NCBI RefSeq assembly: GCF_037975245.1
Contig: NC_092576.1
Coordinates: forward strand, 43,965,611 to 44,029,610
DNA length: 64,000 nt
Reading direction: 5' to 3'
From: Apostichopus japonicus
Lineage: Eukaryota; Echinodermata; Holothuroidea; Aspidochirotida; Stichopodidae
The position numbers and the translations under genes are program-made. The notes under the pieces were generated by a model, which saw only the letters and a list, made by a program, of their open reading frames with translations, made no database searches and had not been told where the DNA came from. Shown here piece after piece: positions 34,366-47,700 of this stretch (positions are counted from its first letter, which is position 1; every line of letters starts with the position of its first letter).

Positions 34366-34600
34366 TTCATCTCCGCCAACTTTCAATGTGCAATTTTAAT
34401 CATCTTGCCAATATTTAAATACTTTTGGAGAATATATACTTTTATAACTTTGAATCATTGTATATTGGATATTCAGAATGTTAATACCGGACGCAAAATG
34501 TAATGCAATTTATATGGAATATGAAATTTATGAAATGAAGATATTTTGGATAATTTGAATATTGTATCAAGAATCTGTTAATATATCTAGACTAATTGGA

Positions 34601-34606
34601 AATAAA
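34601..34606 (+). terminator. Poly(A) signal of the FSIP2-like gene
   Basis: AATAAA lies 236 bp after the stop, followed by a GT/T-rich downstream element (TTTGTCTTTGTGGTTGT). It gives a short 3' UTR. Confidence 0.75.
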
Positions 34607-34796
34607 TTTGTCTTTGTGGTTGTTTTTTTTTTCTGATGTTTCCGAAAGAATGAAAACGTTCAGCGGATCAAAATTGCAGAAGCTTCTTGAACACGGGTTT
34701 CAAGAAGTTCTTTAACAATTTTCTGAGGAACTTTTAAATGGAGGATACAGTCCAAGTGTATCACATTTCCAAAATTTCAAATTATATAAGAATTTA

Positions 34797-35690
34797 CAGT
34801 GAAGCTTTTGAAGAGCCTATGCCTTGATGACAGTACTTACAACCTACTGTGATCCACTTTCCAGAAGAATCATAGAGTGGGGTTAGCCTGTCAACATAGA
34901 TTACATTCAATGAACCATATTTCAAATTGGACTGAAGATAACAAGATTGGCTTTTCAAACAGCATAATACTTTCTTAAGATGAGTGTTACATTGTCTACC
35001 ACAGGAATATGACTTGAAAGTCAACTTAACCTTGAATAAGGTAGAATGTTTGCTTGTTACCAGAAGAACATAGATAGGAAAACTTAAAAGAGCCTGTGCG
35101 GTGATGACATTGCAGACCATCTGCTGTGATACACTTGCTGTAAAAATCGGAGGGATTAGCCTTTCAAAGTAGATCATATTATTTGTAATCAGCAGTTAGT
35201 TTTACGACGCTTAAGCGACCACGGATGTGGGAGAAACCTGCAAGGGCTTATGGATTACAACTTACACGTCGAGTGGCTTTCAATTCAACATTTTAACTCA
35301 AATTTGGAATCTTTTCAATTTATAAAGTCATTTCCGATGGAGAAACCGTAGATTGCTCTTGGATATAAAACCCACCTTACTATGACCCGGCCGGGTATCG
35401 AACCCCGGAACCTCCCGATTGCTAAGCCTCATTGCTTCAAATGCCACCGCCTTTATCCACAAGGCCACAGCATCGGTATATTAAATCAACCATATTTCCA
35501 AGTTCGGGATAAGATATGGTGATTTCAAACACATCGTCACTCTCTGAGAGAGGTGTTACAAAGTCTACCACAGCAATGTCCTCATAAAGTTAACTTAACC
35601 TTGAACGACGCAGAGCGATATCTCTATATGTGGTTCTGACACAGAGAAGGTAATGAACAAGTAGCTTGTTTGCTTGTAAAACACAACATC
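34797..35690. repeat. Diverged local duplication interrupted by a SINE
   Basis: Copy A (about 34797-35070) and copy B (about 35085-35180 plus 35483-35690) share blocks in the same order: AGCCT(A/G)TGC..TGATGACA, ACCATATTTC, GTCTACCACAG and TTAACTTAACCTTGAA. The second copy is split by the SINE at 35181-35477. No coding function is seen. Confidence 0.6.
35181..35477 (-). repeat. tRNA-derived SINE with a 5-bp target duplication
   Basis: The element is 297 bp. On the minus strand the 5' head has an A-box-like TGGCCTTGTGG and B box GGTTCGATACC, followed by CGGCCGGGTCAT. The flanks carry ATATT (35176-35180 and 35478-35482). The uninterrupted copy A of the host duplication confirms the insertion point. 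Confidence 0.72.
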
Positions 35691-35827
35691 AAAGATCAAC
35701 CTGTTTGCTACATTAACATTCATCTGAACAAATATGAAATAAATATATAATGGACGAACAATAAAACATCTCACACACAAAACAAATCACAAACAATTCA
35801 CATCTCAATCTTGTTTCAATGAGGAAG

Positions 35828-35833
35828 TTTATT
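35828..35833 (-). terminator. Putative poly(A) signal of SIAH
   Basis: TTTATT on +, AATAAA on -. If used, the 3' UTR is about 2.7 kb (35815-38525) and faces the FSIP2-like gene tail to tail. Other AATAAA-like sites within that span could end it earlier. Confidence 0.4.
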
Positions 35834-36582
35834 TTCTCGTCTCATTTTTCTCTGTACAAATAAGTTTTACAATGGCAGAAATATACAGTTCCTGTGGCAA
35901 CAGAGTATGGACTAGACTATTTGGAAGTCTTCCCCTAAAATTATACATTGACCATTAACATTCAGGTTTCCTTGTAACAGGAAGGTATGCCAATCATTGT
36001 CATTGTCACAATACTACCCGTTTGCCATTTATTTTATACTTCCCAAAATAACAGATTGATTGAGGGTCTACATTATGCATAATATATGGGCTATATAGTT
36101 ATTTCGAATGTCCTGTTGCATTCCCTGTGAAACAGAGTACAATTTGCAGACAACAAACAGAACCCAAAATAATGTGATAAAAAAACTAAGAAGAAGAATT
36201 GATGAATTGCTTCAAGAATAACATTGTTTTAATTATCAGATTTCATGCCTTTTTTTTTCGAACGAAATTCTCAAATGGATGGCTAATTCCCAAACCTTGT
36301 CATTTGCAACTATAACAGGCATTTCTAGGTACGTTTCAGGTACTTGGCGATATCATTATGTGATTGGATCAGCTAAGAGACACCGAGGCTCATTACTTTT
36401 CATTAATGACGTATGTAAACATCTAAATAGCCTAACTACAGTTCTTGCTATAGTCTAGCACACAGACCAAATAGGCAAGCTCCTTTGAAAGAATCTTAGA
36501 ATTTGATTAGGAATCCATACAAAGTTTATCGCATTTGATAAAATGTTTACGATTGCATATTGATTGGTTTGAACGTCATTCG

Positions 36583-36622
<40 letters not shown>

Positions 36623-38525
36623 CTATAATACATATATATATGTATATATACATATATATATATTTATATATAAATATATATACAAGGATACAAGAAAGTG
36701 TTTTGGTTGTTTTTAAAGAGTTTATAAGACAACGGATTAACATTAAGGGCTGTCTGTCATCTGTAAGGAGTGCTAAACTATGCAATCCAGCCACTTTGGT
36801 TAATGAGCCTCAGATATGTTGAAGGGTAATATCACAAATACTCAAATTGGTATTGCAATGCAACTTTCACCATTTGAATGGTTTATGATAGCAAAAGGTC
36901 TTCCTTCAGTTCAATGAAAGGCCCAAAATGTTAAAAAAAAAAAAAATTGCAGAAAAGTAAAATGTATTTTGGTTAAGAACTTGCCATCAGCTCTGCCTCC
37001 AGTCAAGATCCTAATATAGGTCACAAGCAGAGCAAAATGTTACCATTTATAGAATAATAACATTATCAGAATGGAACACATAACCTTGCAATAAATGTTG
37101 TTACCATGACAACAATACAAACCAAAAAATTTGAAGCCGTACAAAGACAGTCTCCATTTATACAAAGTATCTATCAAATAATGTCAAATAAATAAATGCA
37201 AAAATGGATATACATATATATATATATATGAACCTTAGTTTGTAACATTTTGTTTTTTGTAAAATGAGCATTATTGATGCAGTACCATTCTAATTGTATT
37301 CTGTAGAAAATAAGAGAATAACTTTTCCATATAACCCAGCCTATCAAATTTGAAGAAAATGTTCCTCTTGATCACATATCTCAGGATAAGAAATTGAATT
37401 TATGGTAACAACAGAAACTACTAACTTTAATTCTTTCCTTTTCTCTGATACAAGCTTTTCAACTATGGTCTAAAAGGCAAGATAATTTAAAGGAGAGAGC
37501 ATGAAACATGTAGTTTTGGCAAATCAAAGGAGCAATTAACTGTTTTAATTGCAGATATTAATCAAGGGAAATTGCAACTATATCTGAGTCGCTAAATCTT
37601 ACCATGAGCTGAAACAGCTGGTCGCTTGGCAACAGAACATTCACTTGCCATCGATGATGTCTTAATACAGAACATCCTGTTACAGTAGTTTCTTGCCATA
37701 ATTAAATACCAAAAATCTGATATTTTTTTCTTTTTTTCCTTCATTTTTTGAACAAAATAAAGGAATTTTTTTCAATCTATCTAATCCAGTGATCCGCCCA
37801 CTAACCCATAAATTTTCCACAAATTTGACCCATAAATTTTCCACAAATTTGTATTAGTGGTATGTAATCCTAGTCTGAACCTACTTTGCATACAAGGATT
37901 GGGGCTGAAAACAATATTGTAAATACTAGTAAGTCTATTGCTATCGGCAATAGTTGTGCCTTTTCCACAAAAGGCAAATCTTCACAGACTTGCAGAAGAA
38001 TATTCTCCATTTCAAAGTCCCTTTGGTCATTTTAGCTGACCATGGTTCCACTGTCCCCACGGTTCTACTATCTTTAATAAGTACCGCAGATACAATCTCC
38101 ACCGGTCAAGCACGTCCCTCGAGCTGTTTCCTTCTAACAGCTGTCATATCGTTTCAACGTCCATTTTGACCTCACATCTGGTCATTGACCTCTGGACAGT
38201 TTCTTCCAATGTGGAAGATTGGCCGAGTAAACTGACGTTCAGTCAACAAGGCTCAAGTCATTCTCCTTTATGCACCCCCATGAACCCATGAATGGTTCCA
38301 ACTTTGCGTAAACTCCCCTAACGAATCGATGGAGCAAACACAAAACAGTTCATTCCACAAGATGGCGTCTCTTTATGTTCGAGAGCCATGCGTCGATGGC
38401 TTCGTTCCCAAAATTGTTTTGAGAGTCAGAAGTTAGAGGGCATAAAAACACCGAGCAGAAGTTAGTATCACTGTTGTCGGGGCAACCTCTGGCAGTCGCC
38501 GTGACGACGTCACGTTTCCGCTCGA
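35834..38525 (-). other. Putative SIAH 3' UTR and flank
   Basis: No coding frame of note. It holds (TA)n tracts at about 36586-36680 and 37209-37229. The frame at 36535-36822 runs through the microsatellite and is not a gene. Confidence 0.35.
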
Positions 38526-38703
38526 TCACCCCATGGAGATTGTGACGTTGATACCGAGATTACCATTTTCGGCAAAGAGTTGAGCGATACTGGAATCAAA
38601 GACTAGACAGTCACTGTTCATGATAGCAGCTTGGACTCCTTCATGGATGGACCTCGGCGTGGCTTCCCAAGTCAGTCGCCTACGTGACCCGTTGAGTTCC
38701 AAT
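38526..38703 (-). CDS. SIAH1: SIAH exon 5 (stop codon)
   Basis: The acceptor is TTGCAG|A and the exon completes the AG|A arginine codon. It encodes [20 protein letters not shown] to [11 protein letters not shown], then TGA: the C-terminal half of the substrate-binding domain. Confidence 0.93.
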
Positions 38704-41700
38704 CTGCAACGACAGAAAAAACACAGAAAACATTTTTCTCATCTCACCCTCACAGATTAATGATACTGGGGAGTTCAACATAGACCTGCAAATAAGTTTG
38801 TAAGTCCTAGGGGAAAAGGATAGATGAAATTTTAGCTATGATATTGTGTAGGTACCAGTTCTGCGAAAAAATTCAAATATGCGATTTTTGGGTATAACAG
38901 TGTATATATTATAGGTTTTGTAAGTCCAGGAACTAAAATTGAATTATTCTCATCATGCAATGTCTTATAAGGAAGCTACTGATAAACAACCCATTTGCAC
39001 TCAACTCTACAGGGGAAAATAAGAGTATTAGGGCTATTCTCTCTTGTGAGAAGCAATATCTAAGAGTTGTGATGGGGGGGACTGGAGTCATCCCTTATAG
39101 AGATCCTAGCAGCACTAGGTGGTTAAATCAAAGGGTTCCAGTCTAGTGGCCTATTTATTTCAATTTGCACACACTAGGATATGTTGATCACACTAGTACA
39201 CTTCTCCGAAAGACTATGAACTAAAAGACATAGCTTTATCGTACAAAATTTATATATGACACTTTTCCCATATTGCTATGCGGTGCTAGATCACCAGCCT
39301 TACCCCCATCACCCCACCCCATACTATATCCCCATAATATTTCCCAATGCGGCCCAAACACCCCCATGCCGTTTTTTTCCCCCAAAGCAATAAATGATCT
39401 ATGAATTCCATCTTTCCCCTTCCTAACCTCCCTTTGTCACACTGCCTCCTATGACCAACTCTTAAGATATTTTCAACGGACATCCCCCTACCATTCCTTT
39501 CCCAAGCCACTCCCAACTACCATCCAACCCCCTCCCCCATGCTGCCTCATATGACCAATGCTGAAGCCATTTTCACACGACATCCCACAAACATTCCCTT
39601 CCCAACCCCCCCCCCCCAATTACCTTCCAACTCATGCTTCCTCCTAAAACCAACCCTGAAGTTTTTTCAAATGACAATACCCCCACCATTCCCTTCCCAA
39701 ACCCTTCCCCTTACCTTACAACCCCCTCCCTTGCTCCCTCCCTCATGCTGCCTCCTATGACCAACCCTTAAGATAACTTCCACTGACATCCCCTACCATC
39801 CCTCCTCAAGCCCCTTCCCTGCCCCTCCCTGCCTCATGTTTCCCCCTTCCTCCCCTACGTTTCAATAAAGTATTCAATGACTGATATACCTGTAGGCAAA
39901 GCTCTCTGCCTGTTTCCTGGAGCCGATGAGCTGTACTATTGCAAAGAACTGTTGTAGTCCGTCGTACTTCTCTTGCTTCTCCAAGACCAACATGAAGTGA
40001 TGGCCGAAACAACTCTGCATCATCACCCAGTCCACGGCTCCGGGCAAGTTAATATCTGTAGCTAGGAATACTATATCCTCCCCTGAAAATAGATATATGA
40101 AAACAAAACAAAACTGTCAATAGAGCTCGGACCGCGGGAGGTAACATTCCCTTCCCGTACAGGGGCAATGTATTAAACATTACCTTCCTGTACAGGGCCA
40201 ATGGCGTTCAACAACACTTCTGAATGCAAAACCCCAACCCTGACCTGACTGTTGTAATGTACCAAATGTCCGGGATAGTCAGGCAGTGCGCATGGTTCTA
40301 TAAACCACTACGACTGACCACCGACTTTAACCCCTTATTTCACATCACCTTCTCCAGCGTCCACTCCCAATGTCTTGCATGAAGACCTTTGGTGATTATA
40401 ATGTCCAGCAGACAGCTCTTTACCTTGTGGAGCTCACTTCTCGGTTTAGTTGAGATCATTGGATTTACTCAAATGGTTCAACTTATCCTTGAAAACTTTC
40501 CTCTCTTTTCTTTGGGAGTGTCAGTAATTGGTCACTTCAACTTGGAACCTGTAAAACGCATTGAGCCAACTTATTTAGATTGGATTCTGCGCCATATAAG
40601 GCTAATTGCTACTACTATGTACCAGTTTCAAATGCGTTAGATTCTGTCGGAAATGAATCGAAACCTAGCCTTTTCTAGAATGACAGTTGGCAGAGTGTAC
40701 AACTGCCCAGCTTCAACAAATATATGTCAACTTGAATGTGACCTACATTAACAGAAAACAGTCGACATATGGTGTGAACTTACCAGAAGTTGAGTTGGGG
40801 GTGAGGGGGGGAGGTAGAAATTCTAGCCAGGAATTCTGAGTTGGAGCAATTTCAGGAGCAAAACAATACTTGTGAAATTTAAGCCCACATGGATGGTGAC
40901 CCAGATGGGGGACTGCCTCCCCTACCCACTCCCAACCCCCCTCCCCACCCAAATAGATTTGAACGCAAAATGTCACTGCAATATCATTTTCACACCCGCT
41001 CAACGCCTCCCCCTTGTTGCCATCACCCACACATTTATAGCAATCCTTTAATTTTACGAAAAACCTTCAGATTTTGATTTTCCTTTCAACATCAACACAA
41101 CTTTCCTGTGTCAATTTATATTCACGCAAATCAAAGTCGTCTATCAAACAGTTTTACGATTGTCACCAAGTAATTTGCAAGTTCCCGTAAAGACAAAAAA
41201 CGGAAATAAACAAAGTCCCTGTCATCTGGGGGAAACCCAAGGACTGGAAAATAGAGGCGGGAGTAATGAATTATTTCCTCTATAGAATTGGCATACATGG
41301 TACAGGTCCTGATGTCATTACAGTGTAGCTATGTATTGTATAGCTAGCTAGTTTGCACTAGTAGTATGGTAACAGTGTGCTGTGCAGAATGTGTTAATGT
41401 GTGCTCTATTAATACTAGCAGTGTGTTACAAGTACAAACTGTGTCCATATGTACATAGCTAGCAATACTAGCAGCATTGTTGTTACAGTACACACTGTGC
41501 CTACCTAATATGTAGCTACTGTAGCAGCATTTTTACAGTATGATGTACACACTGCGCCAATGTATTATGTAGCTAGTAATATTAGCAGCATTGTTACAGT
41601 ATGTTGTACACAGTGTTCATATATCTGCATTATTTTAAGCTAGTGCAGTATTGTTACAGTGTGTTGCACACGGTGTGCCTATAGATGTGTAATGTGCAGT

Positions 41701-44700
41701 AGCTAGCAGTACTAAGTATTGTATGTTGCACAATGAGCCTGTGTATAATGTAGGTGGCAATACTATGAGCATGTGTACAGTACTGTGACTACCTACAGTA
41801 TACGCAGCTGGAAGCATTGTTATACAGTAGTATGATGTACATAGTGTCCATGTATTATGTAGCTAGCAGCATTGTTATAGTACCTTGTACACAGTGCTTA
41901 TGTATTATGTAGCTACTAGCTAGTAATACTAGCTGTATGTTACAGTATGTTGTACACAGTGGCCATGTGTTATGTAGCTAGCAGTGCTCTCATTGTTACA
42001 GTATGTTGTACATTGTTTTAATGTAGCCACAATCCTTACCACAGTAAATCAAAATTAAAGCCCTTACTGGTTGATAATACAAGCTAAAAATCCAGCCAAG
42101 TTCCTACCTGGCAATGTTTAGTTCATAAAACACAAGACATGCTGGGGAAACTGCCAATTGACTGAAACAGCAAATCAAGTTCCTTACCATTACCACAGCA
42201 ACTTAACTTACCGAGCTCTTAATATAAATGCTGGTAAGACATTTCCTACAAGGATATTACACTGGTGTACATCTTAAAGCCTTCTGATACACTTGAGGAT
42301 AAGAAAGAACAGGAATTAAACCTCTTTGATTTCATAATTTAGCCGAGCTTTCCCGGAAAACCTAATTGGGAAATAGTCAACTCTAAGCAATATTCTGTTC
42401 AAGTGCCAAATCATCACCATGGCAACAATACTGCGAGTACGTTGTTAACAAGTCCCTGTGCAAGAAATTAGCCAAGAACTTACAAAGAGGAATCTTCAAA
42501 TGATGAAATCAGAGGAATTTTGTAAACAGCAAAACAAATTTGTTGAGCTTGAATGGGATTTGACCCAATTATCGCAAGATGGACAAGTCCAAAGGAAATT
42601 AGAAGCAGCTCTCCTTTCCCTCTTTTTGTACCTTACACTTAAGGTCATTGGGGCCTGATTTGTGGCACAGACGACATGCTTTGCTTACAAGGTAACTGAC
42701 TATTACGCTTCTGGAATTCAAACATGTTCGGGCAGGTGAAATGAAATCAATTTCTGGTGTACGTTAAACGTTCTTCCTCCATGATGTCAAGGTTAAATGT
42801 CAAGAGTGGAAAACTTTAAACTAGTTTCTCTGCTTCTCAAAGCAGGACATAAATCGGGTGGAGTCAGGAATTTTTTTTTTATTCATTACATATATTTTTT
42901 TTCCCTTTTTGATTTATTTTTATTTTAACTTTTAACATTTTTTTTAAATTTATTTATTTTTTCCTTATATTTCATTTATTTTGTTTCCCGCTTTTTTTTC
43001 TTTAAACTTTTTTATTTTTGTATTCCCCCCCCCCACATATCCTTTAAGAGCTCTACATTGTCTGCAAGTATTAAGTTTACCTTGTAGGCAAGTATTAAGT
43101 TTACCTTGTAGGGTGGTTATACTCTTGTGTGCATGGGTAAGATGAATCATGACTTGGTCCAATGATCCCTGCCATTTACAGGAGGCCCCGGGGCAGGGGC
43201 ATGAGTAGGGTCTGTACTCGCAGGTCTCCTCGTGGTCTGTCTTCTCTGTGTAGGACATGGTCTGGATGCAGCCCACCGATGCGTATTTACACGGAAACAT
43301 CACCGTCTGGGCCACCTTCTCCATCGCTAGATTTCTGATACTCCCTGAAAGTTGAAAAAAGAAAAAATGCATTGTGGTTTCGATGATGTGACATACATGT
43401 GCGGCAGTCTTCTTCATGAATCTGAGGTAATGTATAGTGAAGGGTGTGAAGAAATATCCGATTCAACTGAAACTGGATCAATGATTTGTTAATTGAGAAC
43501 GATAATATTCATTCTTGTCTTCATTTCTGTATTCCAAATACTAATATTTGTGTATTGATATATATAATATTCAGTGAATTTATTCTAATTTACGGAATAT
43601 TCTTTGCTGCTCATTAATACGTTTTAAATATTCATAATAACTGACTGATATTTCATTAATATATATTAGACCTTACTGCAGGTTCCAATGTAATCTACAA
43701 CCAATAGATGAAGAATATTCCAAACGTTTACCAGCATATCATTCATGCAAGTCTTAGAAATCTCGACCAGTTGTGTGACGACCTCGACAAGCCAACATTT
43801 TTTATTCTCTTAGTCTACTGTGCTTTCAGTTTCATGTCCTGCTTCAAAGCACTTAAGAACTGACAGTATGAGCAGTGTGACTGATACATGTTAGAAACTG
43901 TGTATACTGTCAGCACTAGTGCTTTGAAGCATGACTTGAGAGGACAGTACAGAGTGGTATTAGCATTAGAATCAGATTAAAGGGTTAGAAACTGTTTACA
44001 CTGTCAGTACCAGTGCTTTGAAGCATGACTCACCTAGAGGGCCTCGACAAGTTGGACAACAATTCAGCTTTGGTCGACAGTTCGAACAGACGAGATGCCC
44101 ACTCTGACACTGTAGGATTGGGGGCAGCACATAGTCAAAACAGACCGGACATTCAAATAGACTGGCTAGATCTTGGTTGGTCGTAGGGGTGTGGCTCCTA
44201 GCCTTCCCAGCGGGACTGGCTCTGCTCATAGCGGCTACGTGCTGTAGTTTCTTAAGAGCTGTGGATTAAACAGAAAACAACATCGGTTTATAATTTAATA
44301 AAGTAATCATCAATATATATATATTTATATGAGGATAAAGAGGGCCTGAGAGTTATATCCTAACAGCATCAATAGAGATTTTCAGGTATCAACTGGGGAC
44401 ATACTTCATCACATAGCAAGAGTAGGATGTAGCTCAAGTTTTACATTCTAACTGGGGACACTGTATGTATGATCATAACATCAAGGAGATGCACTACATA
44501 ACAACTGAAGAAGTAATGTCATACCATCTGAAGTGTAAATTAATTATTTAGGTTAACAGAGGGTTCCCTCTTTAGAAGAGTGGAACAGGGAGAGGGGGAC
44601 AGGTAGAGGGGTGGGGAGGGGGTTATTTAGGCAAACTATGTTACAAAACAGACCAACAATTCCACCCAGTAAAGTTCTGAATATAAGAAATGATGTATAA

Positions 44701-47700
44701 TATTATATTATATTTACTGGTTTAAATTCAGGTCTCTTCTTAATTCACTATCTAGGTTATACCTGTATATTAAACTTTAGGCCATGCACCAAGCATCGCA
44801 CACAGTGTAGATCAACAAATAAGCACCAAATTAAACTTCAAGAGCAAAAAAAAGAGCCAATTAAAGACAGATAAACCATGTTACTGTACATGCACTGTAA
44901 AGTATGCATCTTGACATACTCAGCAAGGAGTGAAACCTGAAAAAAGTGCACAGCATATACTGTATAGACACTGTGTAAAAGCATACAGACAATGTTTACA
45001 TAGACTGGTGTCTACTACGTACATACTCACCCTTCTGCATTATTACATAACAGTTGCCACAGTTACCAGCAGAAATACTTCCATTACAGACCTCTGGACT
45101 ATATGTTCACTATTACGGTATTTACTGTACTGTAATGTTAGTGATATTATATACTGTGTTAACCAGATATGGGTCGCACTGTGTCTGTTACATGAAACAG
45201 CTCAGTTGGATGACAGGTTCAGAGTCTCTCTGCCTCTCTCTCATACTGCAAGTAATAAACCCTTTAATTCCTTAATTCAGCTAGGATACATTTAACTTCT
45301 AAGAGAGAAGGAAATCCCATTTAATGATTTCCTTTATTACTGCCCAACTTGTCCTCAAGGGGGAAGAAAAACTCATTATAAATATGTAGGTTAAAACAGC
45401 TCACAGGAAAGAGAATTACGAGACGAAACATTCTCAAATATGTATATAAACGGTGACAGCGCGAATATGTTTAACTTTTCCAATTAAATTACATTATATC
45501 ACCGACTCACTGATGGGCTATAATGTTCCAAATAAATTGACAGAATTTCAAGATTTTGGACCTAAAAAAACATATATATACTTATATAACAGGTCAGTCT
45601 GCTTTTAATATGAGTAATTATGACCTTACCTAGCAATCCTTCCAGTCACTGACCTGACAGCAGCATATTATAGCCTACATATACTGAATATCCGTCGGCC
45701 ATTTTGAGGCCTAGCATACCCAATGGCCAGGGCTTACTTTTCTAAGTACTGTAAAATGCATTAGTTAGAAAGGCCACAATGGTTGCTATACAGTACAACT
45801 TAGAAAACCACTTCCCAACCCCTAAGTTCCCCCCACCCCTACCCCATCCAGTCAACACTCCATCTACCTACTGTAACCCTTGCTCTCAATACTGGTTTTG
45901 AAGGGCAGAAACATGGGATGTGCTGTACATTACAGGTGGACAGAAGGGGGTCAGTAGGGGGTAAGTAGGTGGATAGAAGGGGGTCAGTAGGGGGTCAGTA
46001 GGTGGACAGAAGGGGGTCAGTAGGTGGACAGTAGGGGGTCAGAAGGGGGTCAGTATGGGGTCAGTAGGGATATTGACAAAGCTAACAAGTACCTTCTTGG
46101 CAATTAATAATATCCTGGCTAGTTAAATGAGGAACTAATCCATATAGCCACTAAATTAATAATGTATTAACAATTAATAAAATCAATGTTTAATCTAGTT
46201 GTTCCGATGCTGCTCTAGAATACAACACTCACCATTGATGAAAATATCATGTACTCAAATGATCAAGGAAGAGTGTGGGGGTGGAGTAGGGGGAGGGGTA
46301 GGGGCAGGGTTTTTTCCTAACTTGTTTTTGAGTGATCATTCAAGCATGAAAACTGATGTTACAGTTATCATTATTAACTTGATATAGTTAATAATGTACT
46401 GTGAGTAAACATCTTGAAAAAATGTTTCACATGTTTCAAACTACAGTAACAACTGTTTTAAGGAAAAAAATGAAAAAAAGAAATTTAGTTGTTGCAGGGC
46501 TTGATGGCATTGTATTAACATTACCAAAGCACCTTTTCAACATCCAAGAAATCATAATGACATTTGGCAGTAACAACAGGTGTACATATTGTAGTACAAA
46601 TTACAAGTACATACATAGCTCTGTGATTGCTATACATACAGTAGGCTATGGTACAATTCATAAAACTGTACACTATACTGTACAATGTATACTTATACTG
46701 TGTACTATGTTTATTGTATGTGTACTACATTTTGTAGTACACTTAAACATAGCTCTGTAATCGCTATATATAGACAAGTACTACTCAGGTACTTCCATGC
46801 ACTAGAGTATGTGTACTAGAGTATGAACAGTGGACATTTAAGAAAGTTTAAAAGGTTTCTATTGTTATCATATATATATCAACCACAGTATACAATACCC
46901 AGCTACACTGTATAAAGATGAGTTGTCTGTCTACGGTAGGCTGTGGTACATTTCTAACACAAACATGTGTGTTGTTATGTACCTGGTGAGTGAAGTACAG
47001 CAATTCATGCAAATATACTATGTATACATTACTACTGTATGTCCACTGTACTGTACTTACTATATGTCCACTGTACTGTACTTACTATATGTCCACTGTA
47101 CTGTACTTACTATATGTCCACTGTACTGTACTTACTATATGTCCACTGTACTGTACTTACTATATGTCCACTGTACTGTACTTACTATATGTCCACTGTA
47201 CTGTACTTACTATATGTCCACTGTACTGTACTTACTATATGTCCACTGTACTGTACTTACTATATGTCCACTGTACTGTACTTACTATATGTACACTGTA
47301 CTGTACTTACTATATGTCCACTGTACTGTACTTACTATATGTCCACTGTACTATTTATACTTGTACTATGTGTACTGTAATATGTATACATGCATACTGT
47401 ACAATGTATATGTATTGTAATATGTATACTGTTCTCTACTATCTATGTGTACTGTACTGTATGTATTGTACTATGTAACGTATACTGTACTATGTGTACG
47501 GTACTTTGTAAACTGTACTATATGTATACTGTCTGTACATATACTATCTGCTTTCTCTGTAGAGCGCCTTGAGCAGTGACTTTTGTCTACTCATTTGGCG
47601 CTATATAACTCTAATTTATTATTATTATTATTATGTGTACTGTACTATCGATACTGTACTAGATGTATATTGTATTCTGTGTGCTGTAATATGTAAACTG

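Noticed and set aside
35384-35476. A genuine tRNA gene
   Set aside because: A and B boxes are present but the cloverleaf is degraded and the segment is the head of a 297-bp SINE with target duplications.
46923-47478. Overlapping 113-165-aa frames
   Set aside because: They are products of the 25-bp stop-free satellite in three frames.
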